Source: Acidilobaceae archaeon (GTDB lineage Archaea; Thermoproteota; Thermoprotei_A; Sulfolobales; Acidilobaceae). Taken from it: a DNA stretch of 6,615 bases. Below the pieces are notes generated by a model. The model saw nothing but the letters and a program-made list of their open reading frames with translations, made no database searches and had not been told where the DNA came from. Where the stretch lies: contig JALSQM010000147.1 in assembly GCA_026985385.1 (NCBI GenBank), positions 1 through 6,615 on the forward strand, in the 5' to 3' direction. Below are positions 1-5,790 of the stretch, piece by piece. The position numbers and the translations under genes are program-made. Numbering within the stretch: the first letter of the stretch is position 1; the number at the start of each line of letters is the position of its first letter.

Positions 1-1392
1 TTGGAGGCCGTGTCGTCCGAGAAGCTCTACGGCCGCTACTCGCAGCTCCTAGCGAGGGCCGTCCTCCTGGCTAGGGAGTGGGGCTACAACCTCTCCGAGG
101 CACTTAGCTACCTGGCTGGCAGCATAAGGGAGACGGCGTTCAGGGAGGTAGTCCAGAGGCTCGCCGCCACCATAAGGCTTGGAGCCGACCTAGAGAAGTT
201 CCTGGACAGCGAGTACGACACGCTCTTCCACGAGTACGAGTACCACTACCAGAGGATGATGAATAACCTCAGGGTACTCCTGGGGGTCTACGTCTCAGTT
301 ATGGCGGCCCTCGTATTCGCAATATCCAGCTTCACGCTACTCGAATTCTTCTTCGGGGGCTCCGCGGGGGTCCTAGTTAAGACATACGTCGTCAGCCTCG
401 CCTCCGTGACGGCGCTCGGGGCCATTATAATACTACTGCTGCCCAGGGAGTACTTCGAGGTTAAGGGTAGGGAGTCTAGGGAGAACAGGCTGGTGTTCCT
501 CATAGACACCCTAGCAGCCGCGGGGGCCCTCCTAGGGGCCGCTGCCGCCGCCCTCTACCTCCACGGCAGGCCCGTTAACGCTAAGACCCTGGGGATAGCG
601 CTGATACTCGCGGGGGCCCCAACGCTCCCCGCCGGCCTCCTGGCCCTCCGCTACGAGTCATACGTCCAGGACATAGACGTGTTCTTCCCAGTATTCATCA
701 GGAGCCTGGGGAGCTTCATAGCGACCATACCAAGCCTCAAGGAGGCGATACGCCAGGTCCTCAGAGCGGATCTCGGCAAGCTCACGAAGCTCCTACTGAG
801 GTTCAGGGCGAGGCTCGAGAACGAGGTTCCACCGAGGATAGCCTGGAGGAGGTTCTCCATAGAGTGTGGGAGCGAGCTGGTGAGGAGGGGGTCAAGGATC
901 TTCCAGGACACCGTGGACTACGGCGGGGACACGGTTCTCGCGGGGAAGCTTGTATCGGACCACAACAACGCACTACTCAGGCTCAGGAGGCTCAGGGCCC
1001 AAGTGTCCTCGAACTTCACCTCGACAGCGATAATAGTGCATGCATCAGTCGTTGCGATATCGATATTCATCCTAGGCCTGACAGGCTACTTTAACGCGCT
1101 CCTCCACAAGCTCGCAGGCCAGCTGCCGGGCAGCGTGGCACCCATGATGATCGTGTCGCCAGTCAACATGGAGTTCGTGAGCAGGGCGATATACGTCTTC
1201 ACGGGGGCCCTGGCGATTATAAACGCCTACCTCATATCAATAGTTAGACCCTACAGCACCCGGGGCTTCTGGCTCTTCTACGCGGTACTACTACTGGTAA
1301 CGGGTGCAACCAGCTACCTGAGCGACACCATACTCTACTACGTGCTGAAGACAATGACGGGCCTACCCCAGATCCCAATCCCCACAAGCTGA
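1..1392 (+). CDS. flaJ: FlaJ/ArlJ-type archaellum assembly membrane protein (T2SF/TadC family)
   Basis: This is the polytopic membrane platform of the archaellum motor, which the ATPase FlaI/ArlI acts on to assemble filaments; it belongs to the type II secretion F / TadC family. The 463 residues show a cytoplasmic helical T2SF-like part (about 5-90), four predicted spans (about 92-114, 127-147, 163-186, 196-216), a second large cytoplasmic part (about 218-340) and three more spans (about 341-362, 395-414, 422-446). The second cytoplasmic part has the family pattern: FFPVFIRSLGSF near 227-238, a DLGKL stretch near 256, then F-x-x-E-C-GS-x-L near 284-292 and YGGD near 306. The reading frame opens with TTG at the first base, so the true start may be there or upstream of the window. 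FlaJ is usually the last gene of crenarchaeal archaellum operons, and a convergent gene follows here, which fits. A homologous pilus platform protein (AapF/UpsF type) is the main alternative; an upstream flaI/flaH would settle it. Confidence 0.82.
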   Translation: MEAVSSEKLYGRYSQLLARAVLLAREWGYNLSEALSYLAGSIRETAFREVVQRLAATIRLGADLEKFLDSEYDTLFHEYEYHYQRMMNNLRVLLGVYVSVMAALVFAISSFTLLEFFFGGSAGVLVKTYVVSLASVTALGAIIILLLPREYFEVKGRESRENRLVFLIDTLAAAGALLGAAAAALYLHGRPVNAKTLGIALILAGAPTLPAGLLALRYESYVQDIDVFFPVFIRSLGSFIATIPSLKEAIRQVLRADLGKLTKLLLRFRARLENEVPPRIAWRRFSIECGSELVRRGSRIFQDTVDYGGDTVLAGKLVSDHNNALLRLRRLRAQVSSNFTSTAIIVHASVVAISIFILGLTGYFNALLHKLAGQLPGSVAPMMIVSPVNMEFVSRAIYVFTGALAIINAYLISIVRPYSTRGFWLFYAVLLLVTGATSYLSDTILYYVLKTMTGLPQIPIPTS

Positions 1393-1396
1393 GCAG

Positions 1397-1411
1397 CCGC
1401 CTCCAAGGCGG
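1397..1411 (+). terminator. small hairpin just after flaJ, possible 3' end signal
   Basis: CCGCC (1397-1401) and GGCGG (1407-1411) form a perfect 5-bp stem with a 5-base loop, five bases after the flaJ stop, followed by a pyrimidine-rich CTCTCCTATT (1415-1424). It lies in the 74-base gap between two convergent genes, where transcripts from both sides must end. Archaeal termination depends mainly on T-rich tracts rather than hairpins, so this is only a weak candidate. Confidence 0.25.
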
Positions 1412-1466
1412 GGGGCTCTCCTATTAGGCTGGTAGACCCGCCGGAGCCGGTGCTGGGTTCCGGGTG

Positions 1467-1883
1467 TTAGGAGCCTATGTAGGTTAGCTGGATCCTCCTG
1501 CTGCGTGGCCCGTCTCCCTCGACTAGCAGGATCCTCTGCCATGTCCCCAGGGCGGGCCTCCCTCCCCTCACGGGTATGACCCTGCTGTCCCCCATGAAGC
1601 TCGCGGCTAGGTGGGCGTGTGCGTTGTTGTCGATCCTGTTGTGCATCCAGTCCCCGCCGGGCCTGAAGTACTCCTCTATAACCCTCACTATGTCCTCGAG
1701 CAGCCCGGGCTCGGCCTCGTTTATCGTTACAGCCGCCGTGGTGTGTGGAACCCTCACCACTAGGATGCCGTCGCCAGCCCCCACCTCGGAGAGCCACCTC
1801 TCCACCTCGCGTGTAACATCTACGGCCTCAATCCTCCTCCGCGTGGAGACCCGTATCTCCCCGTGGAGGATCCTCAGCTCCAA
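1467..1883 (-). CDS. yjbQ: YjbQ/UPF0047 family protein (secondary thiamine-phosphate synthase-like)
   Basis: A 138-residue soluble protein of the usual length for the UPF0047/YjbQ family. Members of this family have weak thiamine-phosphate synthase activity in bacteria, but their true physiological role is unsettled. The conserved residues are all present: H47-T-T in VPHTTAAVTINE (45-56), H81, the D85-N-N-A-H-A-H91 cluster, G113-T-W-Q116, and D124-G-P-R127 near the C terminus. The histidines and the acidic residue form the presumed metal or ligand pocket of the trimer in known structures. The start is TTG at 1883, supported by a strong Shine-Dalgarno tract (TAGGAGGGGG read on this strand, 1900-1891) seven bases upstream. 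It is convergent with flaJ (74 bases apart) and divergent from the membrane protein gene at 1952, so it appears to be a single-gene unit. Family assignment is secure; the reaction is not. Confidence 0.93.
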   Translation of the reverse strand: MELRILHGEIRVSTRRRIEAVDVTREVERWLSEVGAGDGILVVRVPHTTAAVTINEAEPGLLEDIVRVIEEYFRPGGDWMHNRIDNNAHAHLAASFMGDSRVIPVRGGRPALGTWQRILLVEGDGPRSRRIQLTYIGS

Positions 1884-1890
1884 CCGGGTA

Positions 1891-1900
1891 CCCCCTCCTA
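1891..1900 (-). promoter_or_regulatory. Shine-Dalgarno site of yjbQ
   Basis: Read on the minus strand this is TAGGAGGGGG, containing GGAGG complementary to the 16S rRNA tail, ending seven bases before the TTG at 1883. It decides the choice of the TTG as start. A transcript carrying it cannot be leaderless, unlike many single crenarchaeal genes. Confidence 0.6.
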
Positions 1901-1917
1901 GCCACGCTTTACTCCTC

Positions 1918-1925
1918 CTTTTAGG
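1918..1925 (+). promoter_or_regulatory. TATA-like box for the membrane protein gene (possibly shared with yjbQ)
   Basis: CTTTTAGG sits about 30 bases before the GTG at 1952. With the usual archaeal TATA-to-start spacing of about 25 bases this gives an almost leaderless mRNA. It is the only A/T-rich stretch in the 68-base divergent gap. Read on the other strand it is CCTAAAAG, about 38 bases before the yjbQ start, so one box could in principle serve both directions. No promoter was mapped; this rests on position and composition only. Confidence 0.35.
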
Positions 1926-1951
1926 CTCCCCGCGGCGCTGGCCCCCCGGGA

Positions 1952-2599
1952 GTGCGGCTGTTGGAGGCGCCCCTACCCGCTCTCGTGGCGAGGCTCAGGC
2001 TGAGGGCGCGCGGGGCCTCGCAGGGCTCGGAGATAGCTGGGCTCTACGACGAGGTTCTAGGCGCGGCCGAGGAGGCCGCCGCCAGGCTCGAGGGGGCCTG
2101 CGATATCCTCGGCTGCCACTCTATAGTGGAGGCGTTCAAGCGCGAGGCCTCCAGGCTCCTCGGGCTCGTGGAGGAGGATCCCTACAGCGCCTACGACAGT
2201 GTTAAGGAGTTCGCGGAGAGGCTCATATTCGAGTCGGCGGCCCGCCGCTACCAGGCCCTGGCCGTGGAGGCCCTCGCGGGAGGCGGGGCATTAGCTGTCG
2301 CATTACCGGCGCTCGCAGTAGCCTCCTCCGCTGGATCCCCGGCCAGCCTCCTCCTAGGCTTGACGGGGGCTATACTGGCACTGGCCGCGGCTATGCTAGC
2401 GGCCTACTCTGTCTCGCCGCTCCTAACGATTGCAGGCGCTGCCCTAGCACTAGCTGGGACGCCGGGACCCCTATACGGGGCCCTGATAGGTGGGGGAGCG
2501 GTCCTCGCAGTGTTGAGCATGCTGTATAAGCGCTCTACGCGCCCCGCGGGGATCCGACGGCCTTCAGTAGGCTCTCAACCTCCTCCTCGACCTCCCTAA
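1952..2599 (+). CDS. hypothetical membrane protein, helical N-terminal domain plus about four TM segments
   Basis: I do not recognise this 215-residue protein. Residues 1-100 are soluble, charged and probably helical, with two cysteines four residues apart (C50 and C55 in ACDILGC). Residues 103-126, 130-151, 154-169 and 172-191 are strongly hydrophobic, rich in Ala, Gly and Leu, and look like four membrane spans. A short basic, proline-rich tail follows (YKRSTR near 192, then PPPRPP at the end). The start is taken as GTG at 1952; TTG at 1961 is in frame and also possible. No good Shine-Dalgarno is seen, which fits a leaderless transcript from the TATA-like box at 1918. The last 65 bases run antisense to the end of the flavodiiron gene, so the last 22 or so residues may be unconserved. 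The frame is open throughout, with good codon use (AGG arginine, GCC alanine), which supports a real gene. Confidence 0.72.
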   Translation: MRLLEAPLPALVARLRLRARGASQGSEIAGLYDEVLGAAEEAAARLEGACDILGCHSIVEAFKREASRLLGLVEEDPYSAYDSVKEFAERLIFESAARRYQALAVEALAGGGALAVALPALAVASSAGSPASLLLGLTGAILALAAAMLAAYSVSPLLTIAGAALALAGTPGPLYGALIGGGAVLAVLSMLYKRSTRPAGIRRPSVGSQPPPRPP

Positions 2600-3749
2600 G
2601 GGTGGCGTGGATCCTCTGCCTCTCGCCCACGTAGACCACCTTATGGCCGCACTTCTCAAGCATGGATGCTATGGCCTTAGCACCCACTCCACCCCAGCTG
2701 TAGGAGCCCAGCACCGCGGCCCTCCTGGGGGCGGAGGCCTTCTCGCAGATGAGGCCCACCAGGTACTCGATGAGCGGGTAGGGGTCTGCCTCGTAGGTGG
2801 GGAGAGCTATGACTAGCAGCTCGGAGTCCGCTATATCGGCTAGGGTATCCGCTATACTCGGCCTCTTCGAGTCCGTGAAGCCGTACACGCTCACCCTATA
2901 GCCGGCCTGGCTGAGGGCCTTGGCTGCGTGGAGGGCGAGCCTCTCAGTGCTCCCGTACATGCTTGCGTAGACTACGACGGCCTTCCCCTCCACTAGCTCG
3001 CCCGAGGAGATCCTCCTGTAGTGATCCATAATCAAGCGGGGATCCTTCCTCCAGACTAGCCCGTGCCCTGGAGCCACTATTGAGGGCTCGACCCCGAGCT
3101 TCGAGAGTTTGTCGAGCGCCTTAACCACGAATCCCCTATACCTGCCGACCACGGTCACCAGGTACTTCTTAGCCGTGTAGAGGTACCAATCCATATCCCT
3201 ACACTCATCGTCGAAGACTGCCCTCGGGATACCGTAGCCTCCGAAGGCATCGCACGTGAGGAGCACCGAGTCGCCCTCGACGTAGGTGAACATCGTCTCC
3301 GGCCAGTGGATCCAGGGGGCGTATATGAACTTCAGCTTGTAACCTCCCAGCGCCAGCTCCTCCCCGTCCCTGACGGGCCTGAACCTCTCCGCGGCCACCC
3401 TCCCACCCATTATCTTGAAGGCCATGGGATGGCCCAGTATCTTGGCGTCCCTAGCCCATGAAGCCACGAGGGGGAGGCTGCCTGTGTGATCGGGCTCCAT
3501 ATGGTGGACTACTATGTACTTCAAATCCCCCGGGTCTAGGAGGCCCTCGAGGATCCTGAGGAGCTCTGAGGCGTAGACCCTCTTCCATCCATCGAAGAGT
3601 ATGAAGCCCTCGCCGGTGTCGAGTAGGTAGGCGTTATAGGTTATGCCCTCAGGTATCTCCCAGAGCCCCTCAAAGTAGTGTGTGGAGGAGTCGTCGACCC
3701 TGAGGATCGCTAGGTTGTCAGTAATCCTCCCAACGGTGGTGCCAGCCAA
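2535..3749 (-). CDS. fprA: A-type flavodiiron protein (FprA/FDP), O2 or NO reductase
   Basis: A cytoplasmic flavodiiron protein of 404 residues, the standard class A length. It reduces O2 to water, or NO to N2O, at a non-haem di-iron site fed by FMN. The N-terminal metallo-beta-lactamase-like domain (about 1-250) carries every iron ligand: H83-x-E85-x-D87-H88 in HHMEPDHTGS, H148 in PWIHWPE, D167 in LLTCDAFG, and H229 in APGHG. The flavodoxin domain (about 255-400) has the FMN phosphate loop SMYGST (263-268), PTYEADPYP (317-325) and GSYSWGG (348-354). There is no C-terminal rubredoxin or flavin reductase extension and no rubredoxin gene nearby, so the electron donor is encoded elsewhere. The start is TTG at 3749; a TATA box lies about 36 bases upstream, giving a leader of about 10 bases. 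Its 3' end overlaps the convergent membrane protein gene by 65 bases. Substrate preference cannot be read from the sequence. Confidence 0.95.
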   Translation of the reverse strand: MAGTTVGRITDNLAILRVDDSSTHYFEGLWEIPEGITYNAYLLDTGEGFILFDGWKRVYASELLRILEGLLDPGDLKYIVVHHMEPDHTGSLPLVASWARDAKILGHPMAFKIMGGRVAAERFRPVRDGEELALGGYKLKFIYAPWIHWPETMFTYVEGDSVLLTCDAFGGYGIPRAVFDDECRDMDWYLYTAKKYLVTVVGRYRGFVVKALDKLSKLGVEPSIVAPGHGLVWRKDPRLIMDHYRRISSGELVEGKAVVVYASMYGSTERLALHAAKALSQAGYRVSVYGFTDSKRPSIADTLADIADSELLVIALPTYEADPYPLIEYLVGLICEKASAPRRAAVLGSYSWGGVGAKAIASMLEKCGHKVVYVGERQRIHATLREVEEEVESLLKAVGSPRGA

Positions 3750-3781
3750 GGTATCGCACCGTAGGCCTTGCGTTGCAGTTG

Positions 3782-3789
3782 TTTAAAAG
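3782..3789 (-). promoter_or_regulatory. TATA box of the flavodiiron gene
   Basis: On the minus strand this reads CTTTTAAA, centred about 36 bases before the TTG at 3749. A start of transcription about 25 bases downstream would fall near 3759 and leave a leader of about 10 bases. It is a good match to the crenarchaeal TATA pattern in an otherwise GC-rich sequence, and suggests the flavodiiron gene is transcribed separately from the iron transporter gene upstream. Confidence 0.55.
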
Positions 3790-3793
3790 TGCT

Positions 3794-3803
3794 CCTTTAT
3801 AAG
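3794..3803 (-). promoter_or_regulatory. second TATA-like element upstream of the flavodiiron gene
   Basis: On the minus strand this reads CTTATAAAGG, 5 bases upstream of the first TATA box. It could be an alternative promoter starting near 3775. On the same strand the pyrimidine-rich CCCTTCTCTT (3811-3802) just before and overlapping it could be a weak 3' end signal for the iron transporter mRNA. The plus strand also reads as TATA-like here, but no convincing plus-strand gene follows. Confidence 0.3.
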
Positions 3804-3843
3804 AGAAGGGCTTTCCCACCGCTGCTCCTCGAAGGCGGGTACT

Positions 3844-4737
3844 CTAGAGTATATGCTCTATGCCGAAGAGGATCCCTAGGGCTTTGCCGAAGAGGAAGCT
3901 CCCGAAGGCCGTGCCCAGCATTAGGAGCGCCGACTCCAGGAACTCCCTCGTGAAGCTCTTACCCTCCACCACCACGCTGTAGAACGTGAAGGCAGCTATG
4001 AGGCCCGCCGCCAGCGTGAGGCTTATGGCGAAGGCTAGGTACATGTCTGATGTTAGGAAGTATGGGAGGGCTAGGAGTATCACTGAGAATATGTAGGAGA
4101 CCCCGGTCGCGAGGGCGCTCGTTGGCGGGTGGGTCTCACCCGTGTGCTTGGCCTGGACGTAGGCCGCCCCAGCCATTGATAGGGCCGCTGAGAAACCCAC
4201 GACGAGGCCTGCTATACCCGCTATTATGGTCTTCGAGGTGGCCCCGAGGAAGCCGGCGTGTACACCGCTTATCTCAACTATGGCGTCCGCCAGGCCTAGC
4301 GCTATGAAGCCCATGTACTTCACCCTCACGTCCTCTATCTGCTTGATCAGCTCCACCTCGTGCTCCTCCTCCTCCCTCATGATCTCCTCGACCCTCCTAG
4401 CGAGCTCCTCGTCCCTGGCTAGCTCGAGGAACCTCCTGTACCACCTGACCGCATCCTCCTCACCCCTCTCGAGTAGCTGGAGGACGAAGACAGGGCCCAG
4501 GATCTTGTAGGCTAGGCCTACGAGCCTAGGGCTCACCGCCGAGTCCCCGCCGCAGTCCCCGCCTGCGAGCCTCCTCCAGAACTCGTAGTGCCTCCTCTCC
4601 TGCTCCGCTATCCTGAGGAGCACGCTGCGCTGGGCCTCGTCCCTCACCTGGGAGGCTAGGGCCTCGTAGACCCTCCACGCCCTCAGCTCCTCCCTACAGA
4701 ACTTCCTCGCAAGCTCGAGTAGCTCCCCCTCAAGCAA
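3844..4737 (-). CDS. ferritin-like domain fused to VIT1/CCC1-family iron/manganese transporter
   Basis: A 297-residue membrane protein combining a cytoplasmic ferritin-like (erythrin/rubrerythrin type) domain with a VIT1/CCC1 transporter domain, as in the membrane-bound ferritin MbfA group, which exports iron and limits peroxide damage. The N-terminal domain (about 5-135) shows di-iron signatures: E16/E17 with Y24-E25, E47-x-x-H50 in AEQERRH, E90 with E93/E94, and E123-x-x-H126 in an EEEEH stretch. The VIT domain has GLADAIVEISGVHAGFLGAT (148-167) and G-x-x-x-G-F-S-A-A-L-S-M (177-188), typical of the family, with about five spans (143-164, 170-191, 214-229, 233-255, 267-292). The start is TTG at 4737; the frame has no other start before the upstream stop. 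The leader holds a strong hairpin and a 10-bp palindrome. The neighbouring flavodiiron gene fits an oxygen and iron stress role. Whether Fe or Mn is carried, and in which direction, is inferred from the family. Confidence 0.92.
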   Translation of the reverse strand: MLEGELLELARKFCREELRAWRVYEALASQVRDEAQRSVLLRIAEQERRHYEFWRRLAGGDCGGDSAVSPRLVGLAYKILGPVFVLQLLERGEEDAVRWYRRFLELARDEELARRVEEIMREEEEHEVELIKQIEDVRVKYMGFIALGLADAIVEISGVHAGFLGATSKTIIAGIAGLVVGFSAALSMAGAAYVQAKHTGETHPPTSALATGVSYIFSVILLALPYFLTSDMYLAFAISLTLAAGLIAAFTFYSVVVEGKSFTREFLESALLMLGTAFGSFLFGKALGILFGIEHIL

Positions 4738-4746
4738 GGAGGCCGA

Positions 4747-4767
4747 CCCCCACGGGTTCCCTGGGGG
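4747..4767 (-). promoter_or_regulatory. hairpin in the leader of the iron transporter gene
   Basis: CCCCCA (4747-4752) pairs with TGGGGG (4762-4767), and inside them GGG (4754-4756) can pair with CCC (4759-4761) except that the closing loop is only two bases. On the minus strand the hairpin ends ten bases before the TTG start at 4737. It could hinder ribosome access, act as a terminator for the gene upstream, or be chance in GC-rich DNA. No clear Shine-Dalgarno lies between it and the start. Confidence 0.35.
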
Positions 4768-4782
4768 AGGGGTTGAGGCTAA

Positions 4783-4792
4783 TGAGCGCTCA
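4783..4792. promoter_or_regulatory. 10-bp perfect palindrome upstream of the iron transporter gene
   Basis: TGAGCGCTCA is perfectly self-complementary and lies 46 bases before the TTG at 4737, just past the stop of the upstream gene. It also abuts ATTAG (minus strand CATTAG, about 4784-4779), the only TATA-like stretch in this gap. An operator for a metal-dependent repressor is conceivable, but several palindromes of this size are expected by chance in a window this long. Confidence 0.22.
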
Positions 4793-4793
4793 C

Positions 4794-5438
4794 TCAGCGG
4801 CCCTCAACGAGCCTCCTAACGGCGGCCGCCACCTCACCGCTTAGCAGCCTCGAGGGCACCCTCTTACCCAGGTACCTCCTATCTATGGGGTCGCTAGCAT
4901 ACATGGCCTCGCTTATGACCCCCGAGAACTCCGCCGGGGGGAGTATGGCGGCCGCCCTCACCTGGCCCGGCTTTATCTCCTGGATGTTAGTCACTATCGT
5001 GAATGCCGCCCTCCCCGCAGAGGCCCTCGTAACCTTTAGCCTCGTGCCGGGGAGATCCTCTACCCTCACAACCTCTACACCGACAACGTCGACGGCCCAC
5101 TCCGGCCTGTTATCATCCCCCAGCCTGATCCTGGAAGGTAGACCCGCCAGGACCGAGAGGGCCCACCTTATCTCGGCGAACGCCATCGCCTGGCCCCCCT
5201 CCAGCCTCGGCCTCTGAGCTGGTATGAGCAGGCCGGCAAGCCTCCTAGCGGCCCCCGCCACCCACTCTACATCCTCAGAGACGGCGAGCATATCGGCTGG
5301 GAGGAAGCTATACCTAGCCCTGAGCAGCCTCTTGCGGGCCTCGCTGATGACGCCCAGGGCCTCCTGCCTCCTAACAGGCCATGGGAGCCCCCACTGCCTG
5401 ACCCTCCTCTCCAAGACCTCGACCGCGTAGAGCGCCAT
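4794..5438 (-). CDS. probable tRNA-binding-type OB-fold protein with helical N-terminal region
   Basis: A 214-residue soluble protein. Residues 1-110 are mostly helical and basic (RRVRQW near 11, EARKRLLRARY at 33-43), with no family I recognise. Residues about 117-185 resemble the EMAP-II/Trbp111/CsaA-like tRNA-binding OB fold: the segment TIVTNIQEIKPGQ (147-159) matches the strand and N-L-x-P-x-x-x region of that fold, and LPPAEFSGVISEAM (166-179) matches its G-x-x-S-x-G-M signature, here with SEAM in place of SEGM. The role would be binding structured RNA, most likely tRNA; no catalytic residues are evident. The ATG at 5438 is the only usual start before the upstream stop. The upstream region is a long structured gap and the downstream gene lies 56 bases away, so a shared transcript with the iron transporter gene is possible. 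The OB-fold call rests on motif memory, not on a search. Confidence 0.6.
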   Translation of the reverse strand: MALYAVEVLERRVRQWGLPWPVRRQEALGVISEARKRLLRARYSFLPADMLAVSEDVEWVAGAARRLAGLLIPAQRPRLEGGQAMAFAEIRWALSVLAGLPSRIRLGDDNRPEWAVDVVGVEVVRVEDLPGTRLKVTRASAGRAAFTIVTNIQEIKPGQVRAAAILPPAEFSGVISEAMYASDPIDRRYLGKRVPSRLLSGEVAAAVRRLVEGR

Positions 5439-5477
5439 GAGGATCCTATAGTCCCTAGCCGTATCCAGCCCCTACCA

Positions 5478-5546
5478 CCCTGCGATGCGGCGGGGCCCCT
5501 GCAGCCCTTAATGCGTGTCATCCCGCGCCGCCAGCGCATCGCGGGG
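5478..5546. repeat. long inverted repeat / stem-loop
   Basis: CCCTGCGATGCG (5478-5489) pairs with CGCATCGCGGGG (5535-5546) over 12 positions with one T-G wobble. After a three-base bulge (5532-5534) the stem continues with GCGG (5490-5493) against CCGC (5528-5531), closing a loop of about 34 bases that contains further GC-rich pairing options. The stem is much longer than expected by chance. It could be a leader structure of the OB-fold gene (40 bases downstream on the minus strand), a non-coding RNA, or a DNA cruciform. The bulge is not flanked by G-A pairs, so it is not a standard kink-turn. Confidence 0.45.
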
Positions 5547-5577
5547 GCGCGGGCCTGGAACAAGCGTTCGCAACACC

Positions 5578-5606
5578 CCTAGGTACCACCTGTGGCTCCA
5601 CCTAGG
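5578..5606. repeat. short inverted repeat CCTAGGT / ACCTAGG
   Basis: CCTAGGT (5578-5584) and ACCTAGG (5600-5606) are exact inverted copies 15 bases apart. Inside lies a smaller CCAC/GTGG pair (5586-5593). Each arm contains the self-complementary CCTAGG, so the element can also be read as a direct repeat of that hexamer, as for a paired protein-binding site. It lies in the divergent gap, upstream of both flanking genes. Function unknown. Confidence 0.35.
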
Positions 5607-5759
5607 CATTTGCCACTGCAGCCTGCCTGGTTTGTAGTTGGAAAGTGGAACATGTACCCCCCTTGACAAGATCCCAAAATAGACCCACAGCTATACACAT
5701 AGAGAGGGTGTCGGATACTGGGCTTAGAGTGGCCCGCCTCTGAGGCCCTGAGGCCCCTT

Positions 5760-5790
5760 GGAGCCCTGGCTTGCGCCAGGCTGGGGCTCC
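5760..5790 (+). promoter_or_regulatory. stem-loop holding a candidate Shine-Dalgarno and TTG start for the vWA gene
   Basis: CCTGGC (5765-5770) pairs perfectly with GCCAGG (5775-5780) around a TTGC loop (5771-5774). GGAGC (5760-5764) then pairs with GCTCC (5786-5790), leaving a five-base bulge on the 3' side. GGAG (5760-5763) would be a Shine-Dalgarno seven bases before a TTG at 5771, which sits exactly in the loop. If that TTG is the real start, the hairpin could control translation; otherwise it is an RNA structure without a known role. Confidence 0.35.

Larger units (their letters stand above)
5439..5770. other. structured intergenic region of about 330 bases between divergent genes
   Basis: No convincing protein-coding frame is seen on either strand. 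The region holds two marked inverted repeats (5478-5546 and 5578-5606) and then a clearly less GC-rich stretch (about 5630-5705, with AAAATAGAC and CTATACACATAG) that may contain promoters. Cloverleaf tRNA features, RNase P conserved blocks and the SRP helix 8 motif were looked for by eye and not found. It may hold an unrecognised small RNA or long leaders for the flanking genes. Confidence 0.5.

Noticed and set aside
1363..1797. Minus-strand open frame of 144 codons overlapping yjbQ
   Set aside because: Alternate-frame shadow of yjbQ with Arg/Gly-rich translation and no start signal.
1576..2205. Long plus-strand open frame (209 codons) across yjbQ and the start of the membrane protein gene
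   Set aside because: It is antisense to yjbQ, whose motifs are unmistakable, then out of frame with the membrane protein; the product is a low-complexity Ser/Arg/Gly chain with no family features.
3768..3953. Small plus-strand frame preceded by TATA-like sequence
   Set aside because: The TATA-like boxes serve the minus-strand flavodiiron gene better; the frame runs into the 3' end of the iron transporter gene and its product is Arg/Cys/Ser-rich without recognisable features.
4226..4510. Plus-strand Ser/Leu-rich frame opposite the ferritin-like/VIT gene
   Set aside because: Antisense image of Glu-rich and Leu-rich codons in a well-supported gene.
5341..5390. TGATGA resembling a box C of a C/D sRNA
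   Set aside because: No matching D box (CTGA) or terminal stem at the right distance, and it lies inside a protein gene.
5267..5563. Minus-strand frame of 98 codons reaching into the structured gap
   Set aside because: Out of frame with the OB-fold protein and made of Arg/Gly/Ser-rich sequence; it looks like a shadow.
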